From Candidatus Nitrosotalea sp. TS (GTDB taxonomy: Archaea > Thermoproteota > Nitrososphaeria > Nitrososphaerales > Nitrosopumilaceae): 64,000 nucleotides of DNA. The DNA is taken from positions 91,225 to 155,224 of the forward strand of contig NZ_RCMB01000009.1 in assembly GCF_011319465.1 (NCBI RefSeq), in the 5' to 3' direction. The notes under the pieces are model-generated. The model was not told the origin of the DNA and did not search any database. It saw only the letters and a program-made list of their open reading frames with translations. Of the stretch, positions 39,189 through 48,071 are shown piece after piece (the stretch's first letter is position 1; each line of letters opens with the position of its first letter). A program made the translations under genes and the position numbers.

Positions 39189-39316
39189 CAAAGCCTCTTT
39201 GCTAAAAATAGATTCGTCTTTGCCGCTCACATATTGGCACAACTTCTTTTGCTATTTATGCATTGAGATGTTTTCTTGATTACTTGAAATAAATTAGGAT
39301 CGGAGATGAAAAATCT

Positions 39317-40124
39317 GTGGAAAAAATTGAGATTTTAGAGCAAGCTGCAAAGAGAGTTTATGAGAATGTCAAGCATCTTCCTGGAACAGAAGAGTCGGCG
39401 GGAGATTTTGGCAGAGGGGCTGGAGGAGACATATCGCGACGAATAGACATAGTAGCAGAGAAAACAGTTTTGGATTATCTAAAGGAGGTTAATTTTCCAT
39501 GCATAGTTCTTGGCGAAGAATGCGGCAAGGTTGAACTTTCAAAAAATCCTGAAGGCTTCATAATAATGGATGCGGTAGATGGATCTACAAATGCAGTAAG
39601 GGGTATTCCCTTTTCGTGTTGCTCCCTTGCATTTGCCACAAAGGATACGCTTAGCTCTGTTACCGATGCAGTAATCATTGACTTGTACACTGGAGATATG
39701 TATTCTGCATCAATGGGTAAAGGATCTTTTATGAATGGAAAAAAAATTACGGTCCACAAGAAAAAACCGCTTTACTTTGTGGTAGGAGTTGATTTGTCTG
39801 GAATATCTCCAAGCTTCCCTGCAGAAACTGTCACCTATCATTTCAGCATCTAACCACATTAGACATTTTGGTGCTGTTGCACTAGAGCTTGCAATATTTG
39901 CTAGCGGTCGAGTAGACCTATTTGTAGATCTCAGAGAAAAGCTGCGAGTCACAGATGTTGCTGCTGGATACCTTATCGCATTAGAGGCCGGAGGAGTCAT
40001 AGTTGATAAAAATGCAAATCCACTTGATTCTGGTCTTGGTTATGATCAAAGAATTTCTTTTATCGCAGCAGCAAGCCAGGAAATTCTCAATGAAACTCTT
40101 GAGAAATTGAATCTGCCAAACTGA
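39317..40124 (+). CDS. Inositol monophosphatase/FBPase-family phosphatase (one frameshift)
   Basis: Metal-dependent sugar phosphatase. Metal ligands appear in VLGEECGK and in the family motif MDAVDGSTNAVRGIPF, and the C-terminal RHFGAVALELAIFASGRVD with VTDVAAGYLIALEAGG. The frame breaks at about 39820 (extra C in CCC; repaired SFLQKLSPIISASNHIRH). GTG start. Could hydrolyse inositol-1-phosphate or fructose-1,6-bisphosphate; archaeal members often do both. The opposite-strand gene 75 bases upstream shares the promoter region. Confidence 0.86.
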
Positions 40125-40171
40125 CTCTAACAGAACATTCATGCACAGTTTTGAGCATAAAAAAGTGTAAG

Positions 40172-40279
40172 CGCCCTTGGCGGGATTTGAACTCGCGTCG
40201 AGGCCGTGACAGGGCCCCATTCTAGACCGGGCTATACAAGGATTGGATTTTACCCCAAGCCTCTCTATACTACAAGGGC
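40172..40279 (-). tRNA. tRNA-Asp (GUC) with a 33-nt intron in the D arm
   Basis: Acceptor GCCCTTG/CAAGGGC with discriminator G; anticodon stem GGGCC/GGCCT and loop CTGTCAC (anticodon GTC). Between TAGTATAG and CCCGGTCTAG is a 33-base insertion bounded by TATAG at both ends, so the splice point is ambiguous over five bases. Removing it gives 75 nt. TTGG and CCAA inside the insert can pair. The T stem has one A-C mismatch (GCGAG/CCCGC) and the D stem one A-A. Confidence 0.83.
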
Positions 40280-40376
40280 GTTGAAATATTGTGGACAAAA
40301 ATCTGAGTTTAAAGCTTTCTTTTCATCTAAAAATTTTGTAAAAGACTAAATTATACACGACTATGACCTTTCGCGT

Positions 40377-40450
40377 GGGTTCGTAGCTCAGCCAGGTAGA
40401 GTACCGGACTTTTAATCCGGCTGTCCGGGGTCCGAATCCCCGCGAACCCG
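40377..40450 (+). tRNA. tRNA-Lys (UUU)
   Basis: Acceptor GGGTTCG/CGAACCC, D arm GCTC/GAGT, anticodon stem CCGGA/TCCGG with loop CTTTTAA, T stem GGGGT/ATCCC-like pairing around TCCGAAT, discriminator G. No intron. 74 nt. Confidence 0.94.
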
Positions 40451-40464
40451 CTCTTACATATAGT

Positions 40465-40631
40465 TCAAACAGGTCGCTTTCCGAACCCATTTTTCTCCAA
40501 AACTGCTTTTTCAGATGGTAGAGTTATAACAAGTCTCCAACCTTTTGACATCATTTCTTCAACTCGATCAAGTCTTGTTATGATCTGAGATGGTTGACTC
40601 TGGGTGTACGCACTAGAATCTTTTTCTACAT
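40465..40631 (-). CDS. Possible small protein (about 55 residues), frameshift after the start
   Basis: On the minus strand the stretch after an ATG at 40631 reads VEKDSSAYTQSQPSQIITRL, then DRVEEMMSKGWRLVITLPSE and a short end KAVLEKNGFGKRPV. The frame lacks its own start unless one G is missing after ATG (ATGGTAGAA); otherwise only ATGs at 40554 or 40551 are in frame (29 residues). The composition looks protein-like. Divergent from the surface protein. Low confidence. Confidence 0.35.
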
Positions 40632-40688
40632 TTGCTCAAATTGTATGCATTACACGTCTTTTATCAAAAATGCAATACCTATGGAAAG

Positions 40689-41609
40689 TTGATAGGAAAA
40701 CTAATCGTCTTTGGAATAATAGCAGCTGCAGCGATAGTTTTTCTACCAAATCTGCTAAAAGACAGCTCTCACAATTCTACACTTGAAACCATCAAACAAA
40801 GTATTGACCAACCAGGTCACGTCCAAGGAAACGTTACAAATTCCATTGCAAATGGCACCCTGCTTAGAAATTCTAATACCAATTCAGGAAATGCTGGCAA
40901 CTCAAATTTAGCAGACTCAAATGTGACTCAGCCTCCGCAGCAAAACCTAATCAAGCAGGCATATACAGGTCAGGTATTTGAGAAGACAAACGGTATATGC
41001 CAAGTCTCGGTTCCGGGCATGGCAGAAACAATCAACGGTCACACCGAGATTACTCATGTAATTGAGGTCCCAAACTGTAACCTTCAGGTAAACCAGCCAG
41101 TCCAGGTGATATCAACAACGCCAGAGCAAAATAACACCCAGTCACCTGGCCAAGGAAACACAGTTCAAATCGTCCCATACTCGAATTCAAATAATGACGG
41201 TAGCGCAAGTTCACAGACCGCCTCATCCACAAACTCATCGCCAACCTCGCCTACAAATTCTGATAATAATGACGGTTCCAGCGGCCAAACATCTGATCCT
41301 ACTATGCCTCCATACTTCCAGACGGTCCAGCTAAACGCGGTAAACCAAGGAACAAACGTTTTGTTTTCATATGACGACACTACTGACAAGACCATCCAGG
41401 TTACTATAACCATGAAAAATGACGAGAGAGTTCTCTTTTCTGGAACCCTTTACTCATCACAATTTCATACCGAAGTAAACGACATTCCAGATACTCCGCA
41501 TATAATAGAAATGACCATTCAAAATTCAGTCTATGGAACACTACATGCATCAGCCTATGCACCACCCAATATCCAAAATTCAACGATATCTGGAATATTT
41601 ACAAATTAA
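40689..41609 (+). CDS. Membrane-anchored surface protein with Ser/Asn-rich linker
   Basis: Starts with a single membrane helix (LIVFGIIAAAAIVFLPNLL), then about 180 residues rich in N, S, T and Q, then an Ig-like or beta-rich domain from about FQTVQLNAVNQGTNVLFSYD. Cysteines CQVSV and CNLQV could form a disulfide. The TTG at 40689 is chosen because a TTTTATCAAA box lies 25 bases before it; the longest frame starts at 40632. Probably exported and possibly glycosylated. No known family. Confidence 0.6.
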   Translation: MIGKLIVFGIIAAAAIVFLPNLLKDSSHNSTLETIKQSIDQPGHVQGNVTNSIANGTLLRNSNTNSGNAGNSNLADSNVTQPPQQNLIKQAYTGQVFEKTNGICQVSVPGMAETINGHTEITHVIEVPNCNLQVNQPVQVISTTPEQNNTQSPGQGNTVQIVPYSNSNNDGSASSQTASSTNSSPTSPTNSDNNDGSSGQTSDPTMPPYFQTVQLNAVNQGTNVLFSYDDTTDKTIQVTITMKNDERVLFSGTLYSSQFHTEVNDIPDTPHIIEMTIQNSVYGTLHASAYAPPNIQNSTISGIFTN

Positions 41610-41747
41610 GTAACCAAGAAGATAAACAGGTAAACCTTAATAATTTACAATCAAAGGCCAGATCAATTTAAGAATTATCCTAAAATGCATAAGGTCTTCT
41701 AAAATATGTGCCACAGTAGACGCCGGCTAAATTTTCAAAATAGAAAT

Positions 41748-42855
41748 TTACGGTCGAACCCAGCCAACACCCGCAGGTATGTGTTGAAATCCGTAAACTG
41801 CAAACAAGAAGAACCAAGTTGTAAAGACAAACGGTCCCGTCAAAGCTGGTAACCCCCACTTGCCAAAGAAGTTTTGCATGAAATACATCACAAACGTACA
41901 CATCACAGTTGCAAGCGTTCCGTAAAGAAATGTTATCCATGACAAGGGAAGAAAGCTTGTAATTGCAATCATTACAAGGACTTGGTTAAAACCATGCAGA
42001 CCAATTCTTGTTTCAGAAGTGGGTATCTTCAAGAAGAATTGACATAGCTGTTCCAATCCCCGAACCCCACAGTGCCATAAGCCCTGCAAGATAATATGGA
42101 TTGGATGAGCCGGCATATCCATTTGACCACCAGTGGGTTGGATTTCCAGTAAGCATCGGTGCAAGCTCAAATGATAGTGTAAGTCCAACAACCCAGAAAA
42201 CTCCAGTCTTCCAGTTTTCAACAAATGTTATTTGGGAAACTCCCTTCAACGTAGATTTCATAAATTCTAGTATAGTCCATTTAAATTTGGGTTCAGACAC
42301 TTCTGGCACTTCTAACTTTACATTATCTTCTCCATAATGGTGCATCTTGTAAGTTTGTCCTACCTGTTTGAGGCCTACGTCATGGCCAAATCTTTGTGCC
42401 GCAAGCATAAGAAACCATGTTGTGAATATAAAAGATGAAGTAAAGCCAGGTATCGCAGTTCCATTGCCTCCTAGAACAAAGAAATCTCCCATTATGTGAG
42501 TTTGAGCCATCCAAAACACAGCGGTCGCAGCTGCAGCAAAGATGGAATACCAAAATGTTGCCCTTTTGGTCTTAGAAAATGGACCAGACCAAAATGCCAT
42601 TCCTGAAAGTATGGAGTTGTAACCAAAGAGGCCAAATGTAACTAGCTTATAATCTGCACCAAGGATTATTGCCATGCCAGCACCTACCAGTCCAGACAGG
42701 GCCATCATAATACCTGCTTTTCTTGAGGCTATCAAGACACCAGATAAAATTAGTATTCCTGTTATTGGTGAACTGAATAGAGGAATTTCAGATATTCCGT
42801 TAAACAATATGTAAAAGAAGTCAACTATCGGGTTGCCGGTACTAAAAGTTGTCAA
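41748..42855 (-). CDS. Urea transporter (UT family), one frameshift
   Basis: Channel-like urea transporter. Two homologous halves, each starting with a pattern like LFGYNSILSGMAFWSGPF and IGLHGFNQVLVMIAIT, as in the UT fold. The frame breaks at about 42022 (one extra base; the true reading passes from SILL to KIPTSETRIG). About 369 residues with roughly ten membrane helices. Would bring urea as an ammonia source; no urease gene is in this window. Starts with ATG near an AT-rich region. Confidence 0.8.
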
Positions 42856-43115
42856 TAATAAAAGTGCTTACGAGTTACTTTTATGAATTTATAATACATC
42901 AACTAACTTTTGTCTTTTAGTATTAACGTATAATTTGCTTTCATAAAGTTATTTTAGTTCGTAGAACATATTTAACAAATATAGGTTCTCCTCTAAAAGT
43001 TGTTAATCTATGGAGCCATATCATAATTTGACTAAGAATTACCATTATCCCAAAATTGTAAATTTCATCTAATAGTTTTCACTGCAAACTCCCTCTAAAA
43101 AGAAGGGAATTCTAA
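42856..43115. other. AT-rich intergenic region with an inverted repeat
   Basis: No gene seen. It contains the urea-transporter promoter at its left end. AGAACATATTT and AAATATAGGTTCT (about 42963-42989) form an inverted repeat around three bases, which may be an operator or a terminator. Confidence 0.45.
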
Positions 43116-43325
43116 CTAATGCAGATGTAATTCTGGGAACTCTGCTTGTTTTATTCCCAGGTCATTCTGAAGGGTTCTTATTTTTTTGGCATATTCTGAC
43201 ATTCTGGCGTGATCACTTTGCACTTTGGCAATTTTGTATCCTCGCCATGCCTTCTTCAATGCCCCCCACGTCTGACCTGCAGTGTAGTTAGGTTTGTCGG
43301 TTTGTGGCTGTACGAATTGGTACAT
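43116..43325 (-). CDS. Small conserved-looking protein (69 residues)
   Basis: Reads MYQFVQPQTDKPNYTAGQTW, then a basic helix (GALKKAWRGYKIAKVQSDHA) and ends FPELHLH. Mixed charge, no membrane segment or known motif. Start is ATG about 30 bases after a CTATAGATAA box. Function unknown. Confidence 0.6.
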   Translation of the reverse strand: MYQFVQPQTDKPNYTAGQTWGALKKAWRGYKIAKVQSDHARMSEYAKKIRTLQNDLGIKQAEFPELHLH

Positions 43326-43457
43326 ACTTGCATCTCATTGTAGAAAGTTGTTATCTATAGCCATGTGAAGTAAAATCAATGAAAAAGTCAAGAATGCTCC
43401 ATTAAAATCACGTCTTTATGTGTCATAATTTGCAAAAAATTTTAGTTAATTTCAGCT

Positions 43458-43634
43458 TTATCTATTTTTTAGATATTGTGTAATTGTAAGCCATTTCAGT
43501 TTAGTTGATGATATGAAATGCGTGACTTTGTTCACCAAAGATTCTTCCATTGTGATTACAGTATAACCACCTGTTAATATTCTCCATAATGATCTGGTTG
43601 ATGCTTCATCAGATTCTGTACTTTCGTTTAACAA
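43458..43634 (-). CDS. Possible small protein opposite the RHH gene
   Basis: On the minus strand a 58-residue frame runs from a TTG at 43634 with LLNESTESDEASTRSLWRIL, then TGGYTVITMEESLVNKVTHF and a basic end. It has a TATA-like TATTTAAAT box about 30 bases before it, in the same intergenic region that holds the RHH promoter. The start codon is uncertain (no ATG in frame; ATT or TTG). It may be a genuine gene or a remnant. Confidence 0.35.
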   Translation of the reverse strand: MLNESTESDEASTRSLWRILTGGYTVITMEESLVNKVTHFISSTKLKWLTITQYLKNR

Positions 43635-43645
43635 TCGTCCATCAA

Positions 43646-43690
43646 TGCAATAATACTACAAAATTTAAATAATACTAGTAGTATAATGAT
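43646..43690. promoter_or_regulatory. Operator-like repeats at the divergent RHH promoter
   Basis: A perfect 13-base palindrome ATACTAGTAGTAT lies between the TATTTAAATAA box and the RHH start. AATACTA of its left arm is repeated 20 bases upstream (TAATACTACA), on the other side of the TATA box. This suits autoregulation by a ribbon-helix-helix dimer. The region also serves the minus-strand frame. Confidence 0.5.
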
Positions 43691-43693
43691 CAT

Positions 43694-43892
43694 GTGAGGA
43701 TTAAGTTGGATCCAACCGTAAAAAGAGAAACGACATCAATCAAGATAGATCCCACAGTATGGAAGGAAGCAAAGAAAGATGCCATAGACAGGAGATGTAG
43801 ATTTGTCACAATTAGTAGAGATTGCATTAAAGACGTGGTTAGAAGATGAAGATCCAAAAAGAGTAAAAAACGAATTGAGGGAGAAAGAATAG
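43694..43892 (+). CDS. Ribbon-helix-helix (CopG/Arc-like) regulator, frameshifted
   Basis: The GTG start, 25 bases after a TATA box, gives VRIKLDPTVKRETTSIKIDP then TVWKEAKKDAIDR. Dropping one A at about 43790 continues DVDLSQLVEIALKTWLEDED and ends KRVKNELREKE at 43892. The strand-helix-helix layout and the DLSQLVEIAL turn are RHH features. The next start follows with no gap, so it heads a three-gene unit. Might be an antitoxin-like regulator; no toxin is recognisable. Confidence 0.6.
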
Positions 43893-44264
43893 ATGCTTTA
43901 TCCCATAGAATATAGACAGAATCTAAAAACCATAGGAGACATGGTACGCAAATACTCTGATATGCTATATCAGTATGGTGATGAAGAAAACGACATTGAT
44001 AAGAAAATACAATGGCATTTTCTAAGCATGCTTTGCGAGTCGGTAGGCTATAACTATCAACTTACAGTTAGCCATTTACAAGATCTTAACACCTTATCTA
44101 ACGCCATAGAAAAATTACCAAAGAGTGCAGAATTTGACGATCTCAAAGAAGCATTACGTAAAACAAGTGAAAGAGTAAAGCAAACGCTAGAGCCCATCAA
44201 GGAGGCATATGACAGGGCAAAGGATTTTGAAAAAAGGATGACAGAAAATGGGATCTACACATAA
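43893..44264 (+). CDS. Helical protein of unknown function, module gene 2
   Basis: 123 residues, strongly helical and charged. Central part IDKKIQWHFLSMLCESVGYN followed by SNAIEKLPKS. I see weak similarity in pattern to the next gene (both have a helical hairpin ending in a KLP motif), so the two may be duplicates. Overlaps the next start by 17 bases. No enzymatic or nuclease motif. Confidence 0.55.
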   Translation: MLYPIEYRQNLKTIGDMVRKYSDMLYQYGDEENDIDKKIQWHFLSMLCESVGYNYQLTVSHLQDLNTLSNAIEKLPKSAEFDDLKEALRKTSERVKQTLEPIKEAYDRAKDFEKRMTENGIYT

Positions 44265-44598
44265 TCAGATCATAAATGAAGAGACTTTGTCAAATCTAAA
44301 AAATTTGCGCAATGACTGCAAAGGTATGAAGGAGGCATTCCTAAAGGAATCGACCCATCAATCAGATCCGCTAGTAAAAACACTCTACAAGTCTATTGCA
44401 GCCTCGTTTGTGAATGCGGAATTGATATCTTCATGGGTCGAATTATCGCTTGTCGCAATTAACAAACTGGGTAAGACCATAGACAAATTACCTAACAATC
44501 AAAGATACTGTGCCCAAAGAAAAGAGCAAGGGAATCAAAAAAAGAGAACAAGTGCAGGACTAAAAATCATTCAAAAGAGCAAAAATAGCAAGCATTGA
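44248..44598 (+). CDS. Helical protein of unknown function, module gene 3
   Basis: About 116 residues as read. Its middle, LVKTLYKSIAASFVNAELIS and KLGKTIDKLPNN, parallels gene 2. After LPNN the frame becomes Lys/Gln-rich; the neighbouring frame reads KDTVPKEKSKGIKKREQVQD then stops, so one extra base at about 44500 is possible and the true C-terminus may be shorter. Paired with gene 2 and the RHH regulator. Confidence 0.5.
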   Translation: MGSTHNQIINEETLSNLKNLRNDCKGMKEAFLKESTHQSDPLVKTLYKSIAASFVNAELISSWVELSLVAINKLGKTIDKLPNNQRYCAQRKEQGNQKKRTSAGLKIIQKSKNSKH

Positions 44599-44656
44599 TC
44601 TTACAGTACATAACAAAATATTTGGCAAACTAACTAAATCCAAAGTCTAGTTTGCG

Positions 44657-46126
44657 TTAACCTTTGTTTTTTATCAATGACAGTACTTTGCCATTTAACA
44701 CTTCAATGGCTTCTCTTGTCTCACTAGTCCTTTTGTTGGTGCCTGTAATGTAGGCCTGAACTTTGCGTTTCCTGTCAGCAATCATGCGTTGTTGTTCATG
44801 TTTTCCTGCAGAGCCTTGAGATTTTCGGGTTTCAAGTGAAGACTCTGGTGTTGTTGACTGGATTATTTTATGCAATTCCCTTGGTTCTATTTCATTGCCT
44901 GAGATCACAGTTTTTACCTCATTGACTGAAAGTGCCGAGAGTGGCTTTTTTGAATTGGAAGCAATTTGAACCATATTGCCAACAATTTTGTGAGCAGTCC
45001 TAAAAGGAATTCCTTTCCTTACCAGAGCTTCTGCAATATCAAGAGATATCGAATATCCCCCATCTATTGCTTTACGCAATTTCTTTTCATTTACTTTCAT
45101 TGTCTTAAGAAGCGAGTTTGCAACCAAGAGTGACGATATTATTATTTTAGATGTTGGCCATATTGAGACCTTGATTTGTTGCAAGTCCCTATTGTATCCA
45201 GATGGCAATCCCTTGAGATTTGACAGTACAGACATCTGGTATCCTATGACCTGGGATGTCTTTCCTCGAATCAACTCTAGCACGTCGGGGTTTTTCTTTT
45301 GTGGCATCACACTAGAAGTTGAAGTAAACCTATCAGCTAGTTCAATGAAAGAAAATTCTGATGTGGACCAAATGATAAAGTCCTCTGCCATTCGGCTCAG
45401 GTTTGTCATCAATATTGCCGCATGTCCAATATATTCAGCAACAAAGTCACGGGAAGTTGTCGCATCGATAGAATTTTCCACCAGGCCTTTGAAGCCAAGC
45501 ATTTTGGCAGTAAATTGCCTATCAATAGGAATGCTGGTTCCGCCTACAGGACCTGCCCCTAGTGGCGACTCGTTGACACGTCCGTATGCCACATAGAACC
45601 TATCAAGATCCCTGAAGAGCGCATCTGCATACGCAAGAAGAAAGTGAGAAAATAGGCCTATCTGGGCTTGCTGCGTATGAGTATACAATGGCATTATGAC
45701 ACGTTGGTTTTTCTCTGCCAGATCAATGAGAGTCTCTATTGTTTGATTCAGGCAAAAACAAACCACGTTGATATCATCACGAATCTTCATTCGAATATCA
45801 AGTGCCACTTGATCATTTCGTGATCTTGCAGTATGCATTTTTCCTCCAGCTTCTTTTCCGGCTTTTTTTATAACCAGAGACTCTATGAGCTCGTGAATAT
45901 CTTCGGCTTCAGATTTTTCTGAGATGTTTTCTTTTTTTATCCTCTCAAGCGCATTTAGAATCTTGATTGTCTCTTTCCTGTTGATGATTTTATTTTCTAA
46001 GAGCATCAGTGTGTGAGCTTGGCTTCCCAAAATATCATACTGGGCAATTACAAAGTCGTCAGAAATTGATGAGAGAAATTCTAATGTTACATCGTCTAAC
46101 TTTCCGTCTAATCTAGATCTGTACAT
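44657..46126 (-). CDS. argH: Argininosuccinate lyase
   Basis: Last step of arginine synthesis. The fumarase/lyase signature TSSVMPQKKNPDVLELIRGK is intact, and HTARSRNDQVALDIR and the N-terminal SRLDGKLDD are typical. 489 residues from MYRSRLD. This ATG is favoured over one 11 codons upstream because a TATATATA box sits 25 bases before it. Divergent from the MIP18-type gene. Confidence 0.95.
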   Translation of the reverse strand: MYRSRLDGKLDDVTLEFLSSISDDFVIAQYDILGSQAHTLMLLENKIINRKETIKILNALERIKKENISEKSEAEDIHELIESLVIKKAGKEAGGKMHTARSRNDQVALDIRMKIRDDINVVCFCLNQTIETLIDLAEKNQRVIMPLYTHTQQAQIGLFSHFLLAYADALFRDLDRFYVAYGRVNESPLGAGPVGGTSIPIDRQFTAKMLGFKGLVENSIDATTSRDFVAEYIGHAAILMTNLSRMAEDFIIWSTSEFSFIELADRFTSTSSVMPQKKNPDVLELIRGKTSQVIGYQMSVLSNLKGLPSGYNRDLQQIKVSIWPTSKIIISSLLVANSLLKTMKVNEKKLRKAIDGGYSISLDIAEALVRKGIPFRTAHKIVGNMVQIASNSKKPLSALSVNEVKTVISGNEIEPRELHKIIQSTTPESSLETRKSQGSAGKHEQQRMIADRKRKVQAYITGTNKRTSETREAIEVLNGKVLSLIKNKG

Positions 46127-46176
46127 CAATTTAGGAATTAGAATGGTTATATATAGCATAGACGCTTTTTTGATTT

Positions 46177-46498
46177 ATGTCGCAGGCGTCTACAGATTTG
46201 AGAAGACAGATCTTCGAAGAATTGACAAAAATAGTTGATCCGGAAATCAATGTCTCAATCATGGAGCTTGAATTGATAGATAACATTCGACATTGCAGGC
46301 CCAGAAGTCAAAGTAGATTTGCACCTGACCAGTCCTTTCTGTCCGGCAATATTTGGATTCAAGATTGCCCAAGATGTTCATGACAACTTGTTGAAGATAG
46401 ATGGAGTAAATGATGTGAAACTAAATGTCTCAAATCATTTCATGGCCGAAGCCATCAACAATCAGGTAAACTCTAGCAAAAATCCTAAAAAGCCTTAG
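46177..46498 (+). CDS. MIP18/PaaD-type (DUF59) Fe-S assembly protein, frameshifted
   Basis: Small iron-sulfur cluster assembly or delivery factor. It starts MSQASTDLRRQIFEELTKIV then DPEINVSIMELELIDNI; a single extra base at about 46289 breaks it, and the repaired continuation is DIAGPEVKVDLHLTSPFCPA, including the conserved cysteine in SPFCP, to a stop at 46498. About 106 residues. Its place next to the SDH genes (convergent, 8 bases apart) is compatible with Fe-S delivery. Confidence 0.75.
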
Positions 46499-46505
46499 AG
46501 AGATT

Positions 46506-47288
46506 CTATTTTCTAAATCCTAGCATGTATCCTCGGAGTAATTGTATTGCCATTGCAGGATCCACTCCCTTTGGACACACATCACTGCACGAGCCTGCAA
46601 AGTGACACCGCCATATTCCATGAGACTGATCAACTATCTTGAGCCTGTCCTTTTTGCCTTGATCTCGGTTATCTGCAGTGTATCGATATGCTTGGGCAAG
46701 GCCTTGTGGACCAATAAACGACTTGTCTGTTGCCATAGTTGGGCATGCAGAGTTGCACAAACCGCATTTTATACAGTATGAGAATTGCAGAAACTTTTCA
46801 AGATCTTTTGGTGTCTGGACAAACTCCTTGGTGCCAGGCTGTACCTCCGATTCCTCGTTTATGATAAATGGTTTCATCTTCTTATGTGTAGAGAAGAGTT
46901 GCTTGAAGTCAACTGCCAAATCTCGAATTATAGGAAAGTTGTTCATTGGCTCTACAGTAATAACATTTGATTCAAGTTCAGAGACCTTTGTATAGCAAGC
47001 AAGGCGAGGCTTGCCATTAATTTTCATCCCACATGAGCCACATGATGCCTGTCTGCAAGAATATCTGACAGCAACGGAATGATCAAGGCTTTGTTTTACA
47101 TACAGAATTGCCTCAAGTACAGTAGTCCATTTTTGGACTGGAATCTTGAACTCTTCAAACTTTGTTTCAGCATGCTCAGACGGGTTAAACCGCGATATTC
47201 GAAGTGTTATTGTCTTTGGCTTTGATGGTGCAGGAGCTGGAGTAGTTGGTTCTACTTTTTGCTCCTTTGGAACTTCTACTGTTGCCAT
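46506..47288 (-). CDS. sdhB: Succinate dehydrogenase iron-sulfur subunit
   Basis: Electron-transfer subunit with a 2Fe-2S cluster (CRQASCGSCGMKING), a second set (CIKCGLCNSACP) and a third (CHFAGSCSDVCPKG). 260 residues. The first 25 residues are proline- and lysine-rich and not part of the fold. Last gene of the sdhACDB set. Confidence 0.95.
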   Translation of the reverse strand: MATVEVPKEQKVEPTTPAPAPSKPKTITLRISRFNPSEHAETKFEEFKIPVQKWTTVLEAILYVKQSLDHSVAVRYSCRQASCGSCGMKINGKPRLACYTKVSELESNVITVEPMNNFPIIRDLAVDFKQLFSTHKKMKPFIINEESEVQPGTKEFVQTPKDLEKFLQFSYCIKCGLCNSACPTMATDKSFIGPQGLAQAYRYTADNRDQGKKDRLKIVDQSHGIWRCHFAGSCSDVCPKGVDPAMAIQLLRGYMLGFRK

Positions 47289-47290
47289 TG

Positions 47291-47635
47291 TTATGAGAGC
47301 CCCATTCCTGCCATCAATATAGTTCTTGAACCATAGGCTACCAAAACAATCATTGCAACAATTGAACCATAGTTAATTGCTCTTTCATATGCAACACCTT
47401 GTTTTAGCTCCAACAGAATAACTCGCAGTCCATTGAATCCATGTACAGACAACAAGATCAGTATGACTTCAAGCATAAGCGCATATGGTAGAAAGTGATA
47501 ATTTGCAAGTACATTTTGATATTGTAACGAATCAGAGAACTTTTGTGACAGTCTCATGAGAATGTGCACAGCTACTAGTGCCACTGCTCCAAGCGCAGTT
47601 CCATAATGTATCTTCATGATTATGCTTTCTTTCAT
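47291..47635 (-). CDS. sdhD: Succinate dehydrogenase membrane subunit (SdhD-like)
   Basis: Three membrane helices (for example YGTALGAVALVAVHILMRL) with a histidine that could ligate heme or line the quinone site. The start at MKESIIMKIHYG, close to the sdhC stop, is preferred to the upstream frame. Assignment rests on gene order and the transmembrane pattern. Confidence 0.8.
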   Translation of the reverse strand: MKESIIMKIHYGTALGAVALVAVHILMRLSQKFSDSLQYQNVLANYHFLPYALMLEVILILLSVHGFNGLRVILLELKQGVAYERAINYGSIVAMIVLVAYGSRTILMAGMGLS

Positions 47636-47636
47636 T

Positions 47637-48071
47637 TTAATTACCAAATAATACTCCGGCACCATACATCATTGCCAACGCTGCAAGCGCTATTGATACC
47701 CAGATGCAAAGTCTCTGCTTTGAGTTCAATGAAGAAGCACGATACGGATATTCAGGCTGTCCGGGCTTTCCTACGCCTTTTCCGCCCTCACTTATCATTA
47801 GTCGTATTCCATTTCCCGTATGAAAAACACACATTCCTATTACAAGTACAAGTACCAAGTGACCACCAGGAGTCTCCGTTAGCGATAGCATGTTGTTCCA
47901 TGCAGCCTTTCCGTTTAGAATTGTGCTTGTTTCGTAAATGTGGCCAATCAAATATGCAAGCAGGCCAAGCCCACTCAGTCTTTGTAGCCAATATGCTACT
48001 CTGTGCAATCCATAACGAGTAGGATTTATCATTCCCTTGATGCCTTCACGGTTAGAGAACTGTTCGGCCAT
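47637..48071 (-). CDS. sdhC: Succinate dehydrogenase membrane subunit (SdhC-like)
   Basis: Membrane anchor with a short soluble N-terminus (GIKGMINPTRYGLHRVAYWL) and three helices; histidines in LIGHIYETSTI and VCVFHTGNGIRL-like segments fit heme ligation. 144 residues. Starts at the same base where sdhA stops (shared A). Confidence 0.85.
   Translation of the reverse strand: MAEQFSNREGIKGMINPTRYGLHRVAYWLQRLSGLGLLAYLIGHIYETSTILNGKAAWNNMLSLTETPGGHLVLVLVIGMCVFHTGNGIRLMISEGGKGVGKPGQPEYPYRASSLNSKQRLCIWVSIALAALAMMYGAGVLFGN

Noticed and set aside
41748..42855. An ammonia monooxygenase-type membrane subunit
   Set aside because: The repeat pattern and the GYNSILSGMAF element fit the urea transporter family, and there are no amo neighbours.
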